From Taibaiella sp. (GTDB lineage: Bacteria > Bacteroidota > Bacteroidia > Chitinophagales > Chitinophagaceae), in the NCBI GenBank assembly GCA_021740995.1, contig JAIOYR010000042.1, forward strand, positions 1 through 33,459: a stretch of 33,459 nucleotides of DNA. The letters run 5' to 3'. The notes beneath the pieces were generated by a model. It was not told the DNA's origin and searched no databases. It saw nothing but the letters and a program-made list of their open reading frames with translations. Within the stretch, counting starts at the first letter, position 1, and every line of letters starts with the position of its first letter. The position numbers and the translations under genes are program-made. Below are positions 19,801 through 29,300 of the stretch, in pieces.

Positions 19801-22800
19801 TATTCCTGATACTTGCGCCTTACCCGATTTCTGGGCCACATGATATCTGTTTTGGACAAACCGTTACACTCACAAACCCAATTGGTGGTGGTGTGTGGAG
19901 CAGCAGTAATCCTATACCAATCCCGATAAACTCCTCAACAGGCTTTATAACTGGAGCTGGTATAGCAAACGGTGTTATCACTTACCTATTATCAACAGGT
20001 TGTTCATCAACGCATACGATGACTGTAAACCCTATACCGGTTGGCATCATTGGATCACTACAAGTGTGCGAGGGATTAACAACTACACTTACAAATCTCA
20101 CACCTGGTGGAACATGGGGCAGCAGCAACATTACAGTGGCTACTATAGACCCAATGACAGGGATTGCTACCGGAATTTCAGCTGGAACGGCGACTATAAC
20201 CTATGCGCTTGGCACGGGTTGTAATGCAACAGTGATTCTTACTGTAAATCCATTGCCAAATGTAATTTCCGGAAGCCCACAGGTATGTGAAGGCTCTACA
20301 AGTGCACTAGGTAACACAAGTACAGGAGGCACCTGGAGTAGTGCAAATCCTTCGGTCGCATCAATCGACATTATTACGGGTGTAATGACAGGTATGTCTG
20401 CAATGACACCTGGAGTTCTTGGAGTGGGTATGACAATAATCACATACACACTACCCACATCATGTATCCGTACACAAGACGTTACAGTTAATCCACTCCC
20501 AACACCAATTGTTGGCATATCTAACATCTGTATAGGTGATATTACAGGCATGACCAATACTACACCTGGCGGTGGTTGGATAAGCAGTAATCCGACAATA
20601 GCATCAATAGATTTATCTGGAATTGTAACCGGTAATGCAGCTGGATCTGTAGTGATATCATATATGCTGCCAACGGGATGTATTGCTACAAAACCATTTA
20701 CAGTATCTGCTAACCCAACACCAATAACTGGTTCATTGGGCGTGTGTGCCGGGTTCACTACAAACCTATCCAGCGGCCCATCTGGCGGGGTATGGAGTCA
20801 AGATCCTACTTCTATGATCTATGGAACTATTCACCCTATGACGGGTGTGGTTAGTGGTATTATGGCAGGTGTCATACCTATTACTTACACTTTAGGCTCA
20901 GGTTGTAATACAATTGAAAATGTTACAGTTATTACTTTACCGGCAGCAATTAGTGGTACGCCACGGGTTTGTGTTGGTGACTCTACAGTGATGACCAACT
21001 CGGTGGCAGGTGGTATATGGAGCAGCAGTATTGCCACACGTGCTTCTATAGACCCCGTAACGGGTATGGTGCACGGGTTGAATGCAGGTACTGCAGTTAT
21101 AACTTATTCTGTTGGTACCGGTTGTTTCAATGTTCATACTATAACAGTTAACCCGCTACCAGCTACCATAACAGGACCATTACAGGTTTGCGAAGGGTCT
21201 ACAATATTGTTAACCACGGCAACCACAGGTGGAAACTGGATTAGTGATACCACCGCACATGCCACTGTTGGTTACACATCAGGTATTGTAACAGGTATCG
21301 CAGCAGGAGTTTCAAACATAAGTTACGTGATTGGTGCAACCGGATGTTTGCGCGCGGTTCAGGTAACCGTAAATCAAACACCACCTGCAATACTGGGCAA
21401 CCCTCATGTATGTATCGGCGCATCAAATACATTTACAAATGCAATGCCTGGCGGTCTATGGAGCAGCAGCAATCCTGCTATAGCTACCATAGGTGCTACA
21501 ACAGGAGTTGTTACCTCTGTTACAACCGGAATTGTTACTATTACTTATCAGCTTACGGCTACAGGTTGCAGAGCAACAAGGATAATAACAGTTCAACCAT
21601 TGCCTACAGCGTATAATGTAACTGGAGGTGGTAACTACTGTACAGGAAGCAGCGGTGTTCATATTTACCTGAGTGGCTCTCAGCCTGGTGTTAGTTATGT
21701 ATTGTACAACGGTGCTTCCGCAACCGGGTATATGTCCGGCACAGGTTTTGCTCTTGACTTTGGTTTGCTAACAACTAGCGGTGTTTACACAGTTCAGGCA
21801 ACCAATGTTACCAGCGGTTGTATACGTAACATGAGTGGTAGTGCTACTGTAATAGCTACACCATTGGTGACACCAATTGTGGCAATAACAACCAGCCCTT
21901 ACGATAGTGTATGCCCTGGTCAGTCAGTGAACCTAATTGCAGACACAGCTAATGCAGGCAATGCCCCTACTTATCTATGGAAAGTAAATGGTGTAAGCGT
22001 AAGTACTGCGATGAGTTACAGCTTTGTACCTGCAAATGGTGATGTAGCTACCGTCTCGATGAACAGTAATGCAAATTGTTTGTCAACACCAACAGTTTCT
22101 GCTTCAAGAGTGCTGACAGTACTGCCAAATGCATTGCCGGTAGCAGGAGTAACAACAACACCCAATGATACAATCTGCCAGTTCAACCCCGTAACATTTA
22201 CTGCAGCACCAACTTATGGCGGAAATAGTCCTTCCTACACCTGGCTGGTAAACGGAGTTGTGGCTGGAACCGGAGCTACTTACAGTTATATACCTGTAAA
22301 TGGAGATGTAGTAAAGCTGAGTATGACAAGTGATTACCGTTGTCGCCTTGCTACTACAGTTAGCAGCAGTGATGTGCCAATGACAGTTGATTCATTGCTA
22401 CTACCAATTGTAGATGTCTATCCTGATCCTGGTTTTGAAATAGAATATGGCAAGCCTGTAACCTTGCATGCATCAGTAACCAATGGTGGATCTGCTCCTA
22501 AATACCAGTGGAAAGTGAATAAAACGCCTATACCAGGAGCTACCCTATCCAGCTACACAGGTATCTTCAACGACTATGACTCAGTTACCTGTACGGTGAC
22601 TAGTAGTGGTGTATGTGCTAATATTGGCACTCACGATTGGGTATTTATATCAATTGTAACATTAGGTGCTAATGGCACGCAAATCAGTGCAATAAATGAC
22701 CTGAGACTAGTACCTAATCCTAATAAAGGTATATTTACAATAAGGGGCACACTTGGAAATACCAATGCTACTGCTGTAAATGCAGAGGTAACCAATATGT

Positions 22801-22955
22801 TGGGACAGGTAGTGTACAGTGGTGTACTGAAAGCCGGACAAGGCAAAATAGATGCACAGATACTGCTGAATAGTGACCTTGCAAATGGTATGTATATCCT
22901 TACTTTGCGTACAGAAGATCAACAGAAAGTTTTCCACTTTGTATTAGAACAATAG
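13860..22955 (+). CDS. Giant T9SS-secreted surface protein with 28 Ig-like repeats
   Basis: This complete 3031-residue protein has a signal peptide cleaved near 'SFA|Q' (25/26). A unique head covers about residues 26-345 and includes 'WVKMRVVLRNTGTTTLTGV' and 'LRETDPDNDQ'; I do not recognise its family. Two Ig/PKD-like domains follow (about 346-516, the second resembling Ig_7). Next come 28 tandem BIG2-type repeats (517-2583) and a domain opening 'YNVTGGGNYC' (2584-2670). Three Ig-like modules begin at residues 2671, 2760 and 2849. The end is a T9SS type A sorting domain (2948-3031, 'LVPNPNKGIFTI' and 'GMYILTLRTED'). The protein should cross the outer membrane by T9SS and be attached to or shed from the surface. 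The array is Thr/Ser/Gly/Val-rich with two conserved Cys per repeat and very few charged residues. An adhesin or stalk role is inference. A strong terminator follows. Confidence 0.93.
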   Translation: MRKTTTYFCTLLAIISFIISTPSFAQMVGDQIFLKGKWVQVGVAPNGSLGSTRLPPTGVYNCNSPTFNFYDPGIAAFTGASNQRLMMVYDAGLDGFTTGTPAFFGDYSMPGTPYEGWGVQVNGNHSEAQAQYYLATTTGFAGAAGLTGTNTAYLNPTGQTIGVWQGTAAGGQLQITQRTTVDTNASWVKMRVVLRNTGTTTLTGVHYLRETDPDNDQLAPGGSFTTVNVINHQNDYYHRVMVTATATMYTTQTLSLSTKDCRAKCFIHSGWPMSTSVNLATLWSTGWSGFNFTGPVTSDVAIGLVYNLGNIAAGDSTELSYAYVFNGLLGIDSAIANPQLVVNGIPRDSTDTVTSCSFTGSTLACSITNGSTADWFGSTWTWAPSTYLATTTGITNTISVSSITTPITYTITGTTGVSGCAGRTFFLTVMPPGTTPPPTTTTPLSYCLGAATVPLTASGVGTIYWWTTPTGGTGTTVAPTPSSAAVGTTTWYVSQVVAGCPSPRIPVDVTIFALSTPITGSLFLCTGYTTTLANGTSGGVWSSGTPAVATVGSSTGVVTGVSPGTAMISYSVLGCVATAVVTVTTTPAAITGIMIACLGSTTTLANSVPGGSWSSSNIAVATVGSSTGIVTGVSLGTATITYNMGGGCFVTTIVTVNPLPSAITGSSSLCVGTTTPLASATPGGLWTSSTPSIASVGVATGIVSGITAGTATISYRVAGCAVTMVVTVVTAATAIIGPTSVCVGSTITLSNATTGGTWTSGATGIATIGSSSGIVTGVASGTATITYFLSAGCTTTRVVTVVPTPAPISGTLSICIGATTTLSHGTAGGTWSSACPTIITTTLGTGVVTGLSAGTCNVTYTLPSGCISVATVTVNAAPASITGTLAVCQGATTTLSSATPGGTWNSSTPAIATVVVGTGFVTGIASGTTTITYRAATGCITTAVFTVNAAPSAITGTTSVCVGNTTLLSSTTPGGVWSSSAPAIATVSGGGLVTGLSSGTTTMGTATITYTSSGGCHTTTVVTVNAGPAAITGSLAICSGFTTTLTSATTGGVWTSSAPAIATVLSPGFIGGSSFGTATISYTIGSCSATAVVTVNTLPGAIGGSLSVCAGQCNTLTNATGGGTWASSNPAVATIDVATGLFCGVTAGTATITYSLGSGCITTSVVTVNIVPATISGSLNICAGVTTTLTNATPGGTWLSDNVLAATIGVGTGVATGIAPGGTATISYTLPTGCRSTVVMTVNPVPGVISGTTNVCSGSCTTLTNPTAGGTWSSTNLSIGTINAATGLFCGNLAGTTTVSYTMPSGCARSIVILVNPLPTGISGTLQVCAGSTTTLTGTPTMGTWASSTTTVGTIDIGSGVLTGVSAGTTTITYTLATGCSRTAVASVNPIPAVITGTNTVCVGQTTALTSATAGGTWASSATAIATVNASGVVSGVSGGAGSATTTITYTLPTGCRTTTTVTVFALPGLITGAAGNLCPGTSVTLSCLPVGGTWTSGATGIATIGVTTGIATGIASGTANITYTLGTGCTAIRAVTVNNIPDPITGSLTTCVGQTTTLSTTSIGGTWSSGSPAIATINSSGVVTGVSGGAGSATVVISYTMPTTCVVTNIVTVYALPGNITGTLQVCEGLTSTLTTSTPGGTWTSSNTAVATVDVTTGVVTGVSATPAPATATITYSLGTGCYKTATVSVSPLPAIVTGVMQVCIGGTTTLSNATSGGTWSSSATGVATVVAGSGVVTGTGAGTAAISYTLSTGCSRSGIVTVHPLPSVITGPSEVCVNSTITLGSTPPGGIWSSPDATVSINPSTGDLFGNSAGTATVSYTIGIGCTRTKSITVNPQPATITGDLGVCIGFNTLLATTSTGGTWNSSIPAVATIDASGLVTSVTTGTTTVMYTLPVTGCTRAVIVRVDSLPAPSTGSDGFCNLSSTTYSTLTPGVRWSTSDTSIIVIDSVTGVATGVSVDTADIIVRIAATGCSTTKSVFLILAPYPISGPHDICFGQTVTLTNPIGGGVWSSSNPIPIPINSSTGFITGAGIANGVITYLLSTGCSSTHTMTVNPIPVGIIGSLQVCEGLTTTLTNLTPGGTWGSSNITVATIDPMTGIATGISAGTATITYALGTGCNATVILTVNPLPNVISGSPQVCEGSTSALGNTSTGGTWSSANPSVASIDIITGVMTGMSAMTPGVLGVGMTIITYTLPTSCIRTQDVTVNPLPTPIVGISNICIGDITGMTNTTPGGGWISSNPTIASIDLSGIVTGNAAGSVVISYMLPTGCIATKPFTVSANPTPITGSLGVCAGFTTNLSSGPSGGVWSQDPTSMIYGTIHPMTGVVSGIMAGVIPITYTLGSGCNTIENVTVITLPAAISGTPRVCVGDSTVMTNSVAGGIWSSSIATRASIDPVTGMVHGLNAGTAVITYSVGTGCFNVHTITVNPLPATITGPLQVCEGSTILLTTATTGGNWISDTTAHATVGYTSGIVTGIAAGVSNISYVIGATGCLRAVQVTVNQTPPAILGNPHVCIGASNTFTNAMPGGLWSSSNPAIATIGATTGVVTSVTTGIVTITYQLTATGCRATRIITVQPLPTAYNVTGGGNYCTGSSGVHIYLSGSQPGVSYVLYNGASATGYMSGTGFALDFGLLTTSGVYTVQATNVTSGCIRNMSGSATVIATPLVTPIVAITTSPYDSVCPGQSVNLIADTANAGNAPTYLWKVNGVSVSTAMSYSFVPANGDVATVSMNSNANCLSTPTVSASRVLTVLPNALPVAGVTTTPNDTICQFNPVTFTAAPTYGGNSPSYTWLVNGVVAGTGATYSYIPVNGDVVKLSMTSDYRCRLATTVSSSDVPMTVDSLLLPIVDVYPDPGFEIEYGKPVTLHASVTNGGSAPKYQWKVNKTPIPGATLSSYTGIFNDYDSVTCTVTSSGVCANIGTHDWVFISIVTLGANGTQISAINDLRLVPNPNKGIFTIRGTLGNTNATAVNAEVTNMLGQVVYSGVLKAGQGKIDAQILLNSDLANGMYILTLRTEDQQKVFHFVLEQ
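15408..21608 (+). repeat. Array A: 28 tandem BIG2/Ig-like repeats, about 73-74 codons each
   Basis: Every unit follows one plan: 'ITG...(V/I)C.G.TTTL', then 'GG.W.SS', 'AT(I/V)', 'TG.VTG', 'GT.TITY', 'GC' and 'VTVNPLP'. The unit is 71-81 codons, mean 73.8. Two cysteines, near unit positions 9 and 58, occur in nearly every unit and probably form an intra-repeat disulphide. Units are well diverged from one another, so this is an old array, not a recent tandem expansion. Examples: unit 5 at 16278-16496, unit 9 at 17160-17378, unit 11 at 17601-17819, unit 13 at 18039-18266, unit 15 at 18489-18716, unit 20 at 19602-19823. Confidence 0.95.
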
Positions 22956-22974
22956 TAGATTTCTTTTAAATCTG

Positions 22975-23006
22975 AAAAGGGTTGCCCGAAAATGGCAACC
23001 CTTTTT
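22975..23006 (+). terminator. Intrinsic terminator of the first giant gene
   Basis: A perfect 12-bp stem (22975-22986 with 22994-23005, core GGGTTGCC/GGCAACCC) has a 7-base loop and ends in TTTTT, 20 bases after the stop codon. Confidence 0.92.
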
Positions 23007-23191
23007 CGTTTACAATCGAGAAAGAAATACGTTGTGGTAATATAAATATTAATCCACACCCAACTTTTGATTATGAGAATCCGCCTATATTACTGTACAC
23101 CAGTTGACATTATATCAATATGATAATATATTTATACAGATAAAGTGTAAAATTATGGCGATAAATAATAGATGAATGGCTTTTAATATCT

Positions 23192-23199
23192 TATATTTG
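23192..23199 (+). promoter_or_regulatory. Bacteroidota -7 box for the second giant gene
   Basis: TATATTTG fits TAnnTTTG. If used, it gives a leader of roughly 125-130 bases before the ATG at 23333, much longer than the leader of the first giant gene. No clear -33 element is seen. Confidence 0.3.
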
Positions 23200-23249
23200 G
23201 TTTGCTGATTTATAAAGATCGTTGAAATAATTACAGGACTTCAAATCGT

Positions 23250-23281
23250 GTTGCAGTATTCATACATCATAATACTGCGGC
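23250..23281 (+). promoter_or_regulatory. Stem-loop in the leader of the second giant gene
   Basis: GCAGTATT (23253-23260) pairs perfectly with AATACTGC (23271-23278) around a 10-base loop. In RNA, two G-U pairs and one G-C pair could extend it to 11 pairs. It lies about 52 bases before the start codon and is not followed by a T-run, so it is not a standard terminator. Confidence 0.4.
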
Positions 23282-23332
23282 CTGTTTAATTAAATAGAAA
23301 TATACTCATACTTATTTTCTAAAATTGCTGCT

Positions 23333-26300
23333 ATGAAAAAACTCGATGCTACCCATATATTATCAAACCGGATATTATTGCTGACTACTGTTTTCATTTT
23401 TCTGTTTAGTAATAATCCGGTTATAGCTCAATCTGCTAAACAGGCAGCAATTCCCACAAACAACCTCTGGGAAAAGGTTGGTTCTGTAGACATACCTGAA
23501 GCAACTCAAAAAAATGACAAAGGAATTCCTATAACAAACGCAGGAGGAAAGACTAAAAAAAACTTTACTGATTTTTCGAAGACAACCAGATATGAAGGAA
23601 AGGAAGTAATAAATTATAATAGTGGTTTTGAGCAGCATCCGGAACTGGGTGTCTTGTATGCTGATGTACCATGTAATGATTGTTATGAACTGATTGGTAA
23701 ACGAACAGCTACTCAAAAATACTTTGTAAAGGAAGGCACACAGACAAGTTCCTTTGTACTGCAATCGCACCAATATCCTGTGCATTATAAAGATGCTTCC
23801 GGCAACTGGCTAACCATAACCGGGAATCTGGAAAAAGACGAAAAAAAGACCGGTGTGTATTTTACAAAAGGCAGACCGGTAAATGCTGAAATAAACACTA
23901 AGAATCGCTATAGCAAACTGGCAGGAAACGGAATAAGCATCACCTACAACAACAAAACAGAACTGGTATATGTAAAATCAGATGGCACAGAAACGTCACT
24001 GGGACAGGCAGACTGGAGCAACTACACAGCTGGCGATGATGGCATTCGGATTACAGATGCATGGCCAGGTATTGACATTGAAATTACAGTACTTGCCAAT
24101 AGTCTAAAAACGAATTTTGTTGTAAAAAACGCCCTACCTGCATACGCCTCAGGCAAACTGATACTTCGGGACAATATCATTACCAGTGAGGGATTGTCTA
24201 TGGATATCCACGAGGCACAAATCAGGAATGGATCGATTGACATAGTAAATAGCAGTGGTGATAAAGCGTTCACAATAAATAACGCATTTGCTTACGAATT
24301 AAATGGCAATGAAAATTCCATAACAGAGTTGACTTACAAAAAAACTGAAGACAATACGCTGGATATTGAAATACCAGGAAGTCTGCTCAACAAAACTGCA
24401 ACGTCTTATCCACTGATTATTGATCCGTTGGTAGCCAGTACATTATCATCAGGATTCACTTATACGTCAGGAACTTTTCCTCCAGCATTTACCAGCACCT
24501 CTGAATATTGTACTAATACCAACAATATATCCATTCCTGCCGCAGCAACGCTCACAAATATTGAGATAACATACAACTATTACGGCCCACCTTCCATTTC
24601 CTGGGCACAATCAAGACTTGCATTCCAGATAAATGGCGCCTGTACTTATGGATGGTTATCCTGTGCTGCTACGGCTTTAAGTAGCGGTATTCCGGGTAAT
24701 ACATGCGGATTGATGAACAGCAGTTTTTGGTCCACTGGTCCAGCCTGGGGTACTACTTCAGGGTGTTTACCTGCCTTTAACTGTAACGCATACTCACTTC
24801 CGTTTCAGTTATTACTCACTCAGGCACAGACATCCACTGCGGCTTGTGCTCAAACCGTATACGCTACCGCAAGTGGGTTTACGGTAACATTGTCAGGGAC
24901 TACTGCAATGTTACCAACCATTACGCCATCAACTGCCGCTACTGTATGTATGCCAACGACGCTTGCACTCACAGGTTCACCAGCGGGCACATGGTCTTCA
25001 TCAGTACCTGCTGTAGGTACAGTATCTACTACAGGTATTGTAACCGGAATTACAAATGGCACCACAAACATAACATATACTGCAAGCGGATGTACCTCAT
25101 TCATAAATGTAACTGTCGGCACTACTCCAACTGTTACAGGTACTCCTTCTATTTGTTTTCCGGGCAGTACTACGCTTACAGGCACTCCCGGGGGTGGTAC
25201 CTGGACATCTTCGCTCACAGGTGTGGCAACAGTGGCTGCCGGAGTCGTGACCGGAGTATCTGTAGGTACTACAATCATAAACTACAACACAGGCACTTGT
25301 TCATTTAATCAACCTGTAGATGTAAACAATCCGGCAGCAGTAACACCAACTACACAACCAACCAGTATTACATTCTCATCGCCTACTCCTACAGGGGCTA
25401 CTATAAACTTTACCCCAAATGGCTCTACTGGCTATCTGGTAGTAGCAAGCACCAACTCAGTATTGTATGCATCTCCAACCACCTATACGACCTATGCAAC
25501 AGGGGCATCATTTGGTGGCGGTATTGTAATACAAGGATCAACATCCGGCAGTTCGCCGTCATATACTACTACCCTGCTCAATTCTAATACCTACTATTAT
25601 GTTTTCGTATTTGCTTTCAACAATAATTGTACAGGACCACAATACAATTCTGTATCACCGCTTACCGGTGGATTCAGTACATGTGTAGCACCTACAAGCA
25701 CACCAACAATTGGCACAACAGGTGTTAACTTTATCAGCCTTAGCTGGACAGCATCTCCCGCTGGCGGCAGCTACATTAACCCCATAAACTATACAGTATA
25801 TGCCTATACTGATGCTGCGCTTACTACACTAGCCACTGGTTTTCCTGCTGCTGCCGGTGTCGGCACTACCTACACTGCCACCGGACTCACGCCTGCTACA
25901 CAATACTGGTTCAGAGTATCGCCGTCTGATGCCTGTGCTATTGTAAGTGGTGTAGCTACAGGAATGACCGTATGCACTTCGGCGGGGTCTATACCGTATC
26001 TGCAAACGTTTGAAGTAAGCACAACGCTGGGTGACCGAAACCCAAACTGCATGACATCAAATGTTCAGAATTGTGTTTTCTCCGGGGTACAGACCAGTGT
26101 TACTTTTACCGGAGTCATCAATACGAATCATACTCCGGGCGGCACAAAATTCTACAACTTTTACAGGGGTGGTGCATGTTCCAGTGGGTGGGCAAATCAA
26201 TGGCTGCTCCTTCCGGGACTTGCAATGACAGCAGGCACTACCTACACGCTTAGCTTCTGGTACCGAACCGATGGTACTGCCTGGCCGTCAATCACAGCAC

Positions 26301-29300
26301 ATTATAGCACTACAAGCACTGTACCTGCCGTAACCGCTACTGTAATGGGCGGGTCGCCGGGCACTATAGGGACAGGTGTAACAGGTACCGCCACCACCAC
26401 TTATCTCCAATATATTCAGAACTTCACTGTACCAACGTCCGGCACTTACTATATTGGCCTTAACGCTTCGAGCGCGGTCGGTGCCGGCACTAGTGGTGGA
26501 TTGCTTGCTATTGATGATATTGAAGTATGTGCAGTACCTACTGTTACTGCTACCAACAGCACAGCACCATACTGTGCTCCGGACACAGTATACCTGACAT
26601 CAACCGGCACAACGAGCGCTGTTACCTACGCATGGGCAGGTCCAGCCGGCTACACATCAACCTCTGCTAATCCTCCGGGGCTTACCGGACTGGGTGCAGG
26701 CAGCTACACCTACACACTTACTGCCGTAAATGATCCTATTTCAGCCGGTTACGGTGGTTATTGTACAGCCAGTGTGACTACAACCTTTACGATGAACAAT
26801 CCTCCGGCTGCTATTACCGGTGCAACATCATTATGTACCGGGCAGACGACAACTTTAGCTAATTCGGTCAGTGGTGGTACATGGTCGAGCAGTAATCCTG
26901 CGGTGGGCACTATAAGCACTTCGGGGGTTTTAGGTGGCATTACTGGAGGCACTACAACTATAACCTACAGTATAGGCGGATGCTTTGCCACAATGGTCGT
27001 TACCGTCACACCTATGCCAGGGGCAATAGGAGGAATAACCATTGCTTGCCTCGGCGGAACGACAGTTTTATCAAATTCGGTCAGTGGTGGCACTTGGTTT
27101 TGTTCTTCAACTTGTACCAATCTTACTGTAGGGGCAACTACCGGTATTGTTACCGGCGTTGCACTGGGAACATGTATTGTAACCTACTCAACCGGCGGGT
27201 CCTGTTTTGTAACAACTACAGTCACCGTAAACCCACTTCCGGCTCCTATAACCGGTTCTGCTAGTGTTTGCATAGGTACCACTACTCCATATACAAGTGC
27301 TACCCCCGGCGGAGTATGGACCAGTAGCACACCGTCTGTTGCCAGCGTGCACCCTATAACAGGAATAGTGACAGGTGTTTCAGTAGGTACTGCTACCATC
27401 AGTTACCGTGTAGCCGGATGTTCGGTTACACAAGTGATAACTGTTATAGCAGCGCCTACACCCATAGTAGGTCCATCAACCGTATGTGTCACCTTTCCCA
27501 CAATTACTCTTACCAACATTTCTGCGGGCGGCACTTGGAGCAGCAGCAATACCAATGTAACCATCGGTTCGGCTACAGGCGTCGTAACAGGTAATGTAGC
27601 AGGAGGAACAAGTACTATAACTTACTCACTAAGTGCAGGATGCTATGCAACCACTGTAGTAACGGTGCTGCCAACCCCGGCAGCAATAACCGGCACATTA
27701 GCTATTTGCGAAAGCGGAGGCACTACCACACTCAGTCACCCGATATCGGGTGGAACATGGGCAAGCGGCAGCAGCAATGTTACCGTGGCTTTGGGAACCG
27801 GACTGGTTACAGGTGTTACAGCGGGCACAGCAAATGTTACTTATACTTTACCTACGGGCTGTGTGGCAATAGCAGTTGTTACTGTAAATGCGCTACCTGC
27901 CCCAATTACTGGTATACTGAGTATCTGTGTAGGAGGCGCGTCCACTTTGAGCTCAGCCACACCGGGTGTTACCTGGAGCAGCAGTAGCCCATCTATAGCA
28001 ACTATTGGCATTGCAACAGGAATTGTTACTGGCATAAGCCCCGGAACAGTAACCATGATTTGCCCCACGACCGCTGGCTGCCAGAGAAGTGTTATCGTTA
28101 CAGTAAACCCAGCACCTTCTTCAATAACCGGCATTTTAACGGTATGTACCGGACAAACAACTACTCTAAGCAGCGCTACATCGGGTGGTGCGTGGAGTAG
28201 TTCTACTCCAGCAGTAGGTACAGTATCCGGCACGGGAGTGGTAACCGGACTAACCGCCGGAACAACCATAATCACTTACGGTCTTGGCTCTGGTTGTTTT
28301 ACTACTGCAACAGTTACGGTCAATTCGTCCCCTGCACCTATAACAGGTACTCTGGTTATATGTACAGGTTTTACCACAACTCTTTCATCTGCTACTACAG
28401 GAGGTGTGTGGTCGAGTAGTACACCATCGGTTGCTCCAATACTAAGTCCGGGCATTGTTGCGGGAGCTGGCTTCGGTACATCAACAATTGTCTATACACT
28501 TGGAAGTTGTTCTGCTACTGCTGTTGTAACTGTTATAGCTTTACCCACAATTGGTGGAGGTACTAGTGTTTGTGTTGGACAGTGTAGTTTGCTTACCAGC
28601 CCAACAACGGGTGGCACTTGGTCTAGTAGTTCTGCGGCAATTGGCACAGTTGATCCTTCAACTGGTTTGTTCTGTGGCATATCACCAGGTACAGCAACCA
28701 TCTCCTATTCAACAGGCTGTGTTAGTACTACTACAGTCACCGTAAACGCAAACCCCTCTGCAATAGGAGGAACGCTTAGTATATGTGCAGGTATTTCTAC
28801 CACGCTAAGCAGTGCACCGGGAGGTGGTACATGGGTGAGCAGCGACGGCACTGTAGCTACTATCGGGGTCGGTACAGGAACCGCTATAGGCATTGCACCC
28901 GGCGGCACAGCTACCATATCATATACTCTTGCTACAGGTTGCAGAAGCACAGCAATACTTACCGTAAACACATCTCCGGCAGTTATTACCGGAGTTACCA
29001 ATGTATGTATTGGTGCTACCACTACCCTTAGCAGTGCTACAATGGGTGGCATCTGGAGCAGCAGCAACGGCAACTCAACCGTCAACCCAGTAACAGGAGT
29101 TGTAACCGGTGTATTTGCCGGCACTTCAACCATTTCCTATACATTGCCTACCGGTTGTTCCCGCACGGCAGTTGTATTGATAAACCCCCTACCTACCGGT
29201 ATTAGCGGATCGCTGCAGGTATGCGAAGGTTCTGCAACAACACTCTCCGGAACTCCGGCAGGTGGCACATGGGTAAGCAGCACCCCTGCCATAGGCACTA

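Larger units (their letters stand above)
22956..23332. other. 377-base spacer between the two giant genes
   Basis: The spacer contains the terminator of the first gene (22975-23006), a -7 box at 23192-23199 and a leader hairpin at 23250-23281. The rest is AT-rich with no gene visible. The two giant genes are thus separate transcription units. Confidence 0.6.

Noticed and set aside
15408-21608. CRISPR or satellite-type DNA repeat.
   Set aside because: The periodicity is at protein level (about 220 bases), units are strongly diverged at DNA level, and the frame is maintained throughout.
23073-23123. A 16-codon open frame (ATG GAG-free start 'MRIRLYYC') in the leader region of the second giant gene as a possible leader peptide.
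   Set aside because: It lies upstream of the only plausible -7 box, has no run of regulatory codons, and is of a length expected by chance.
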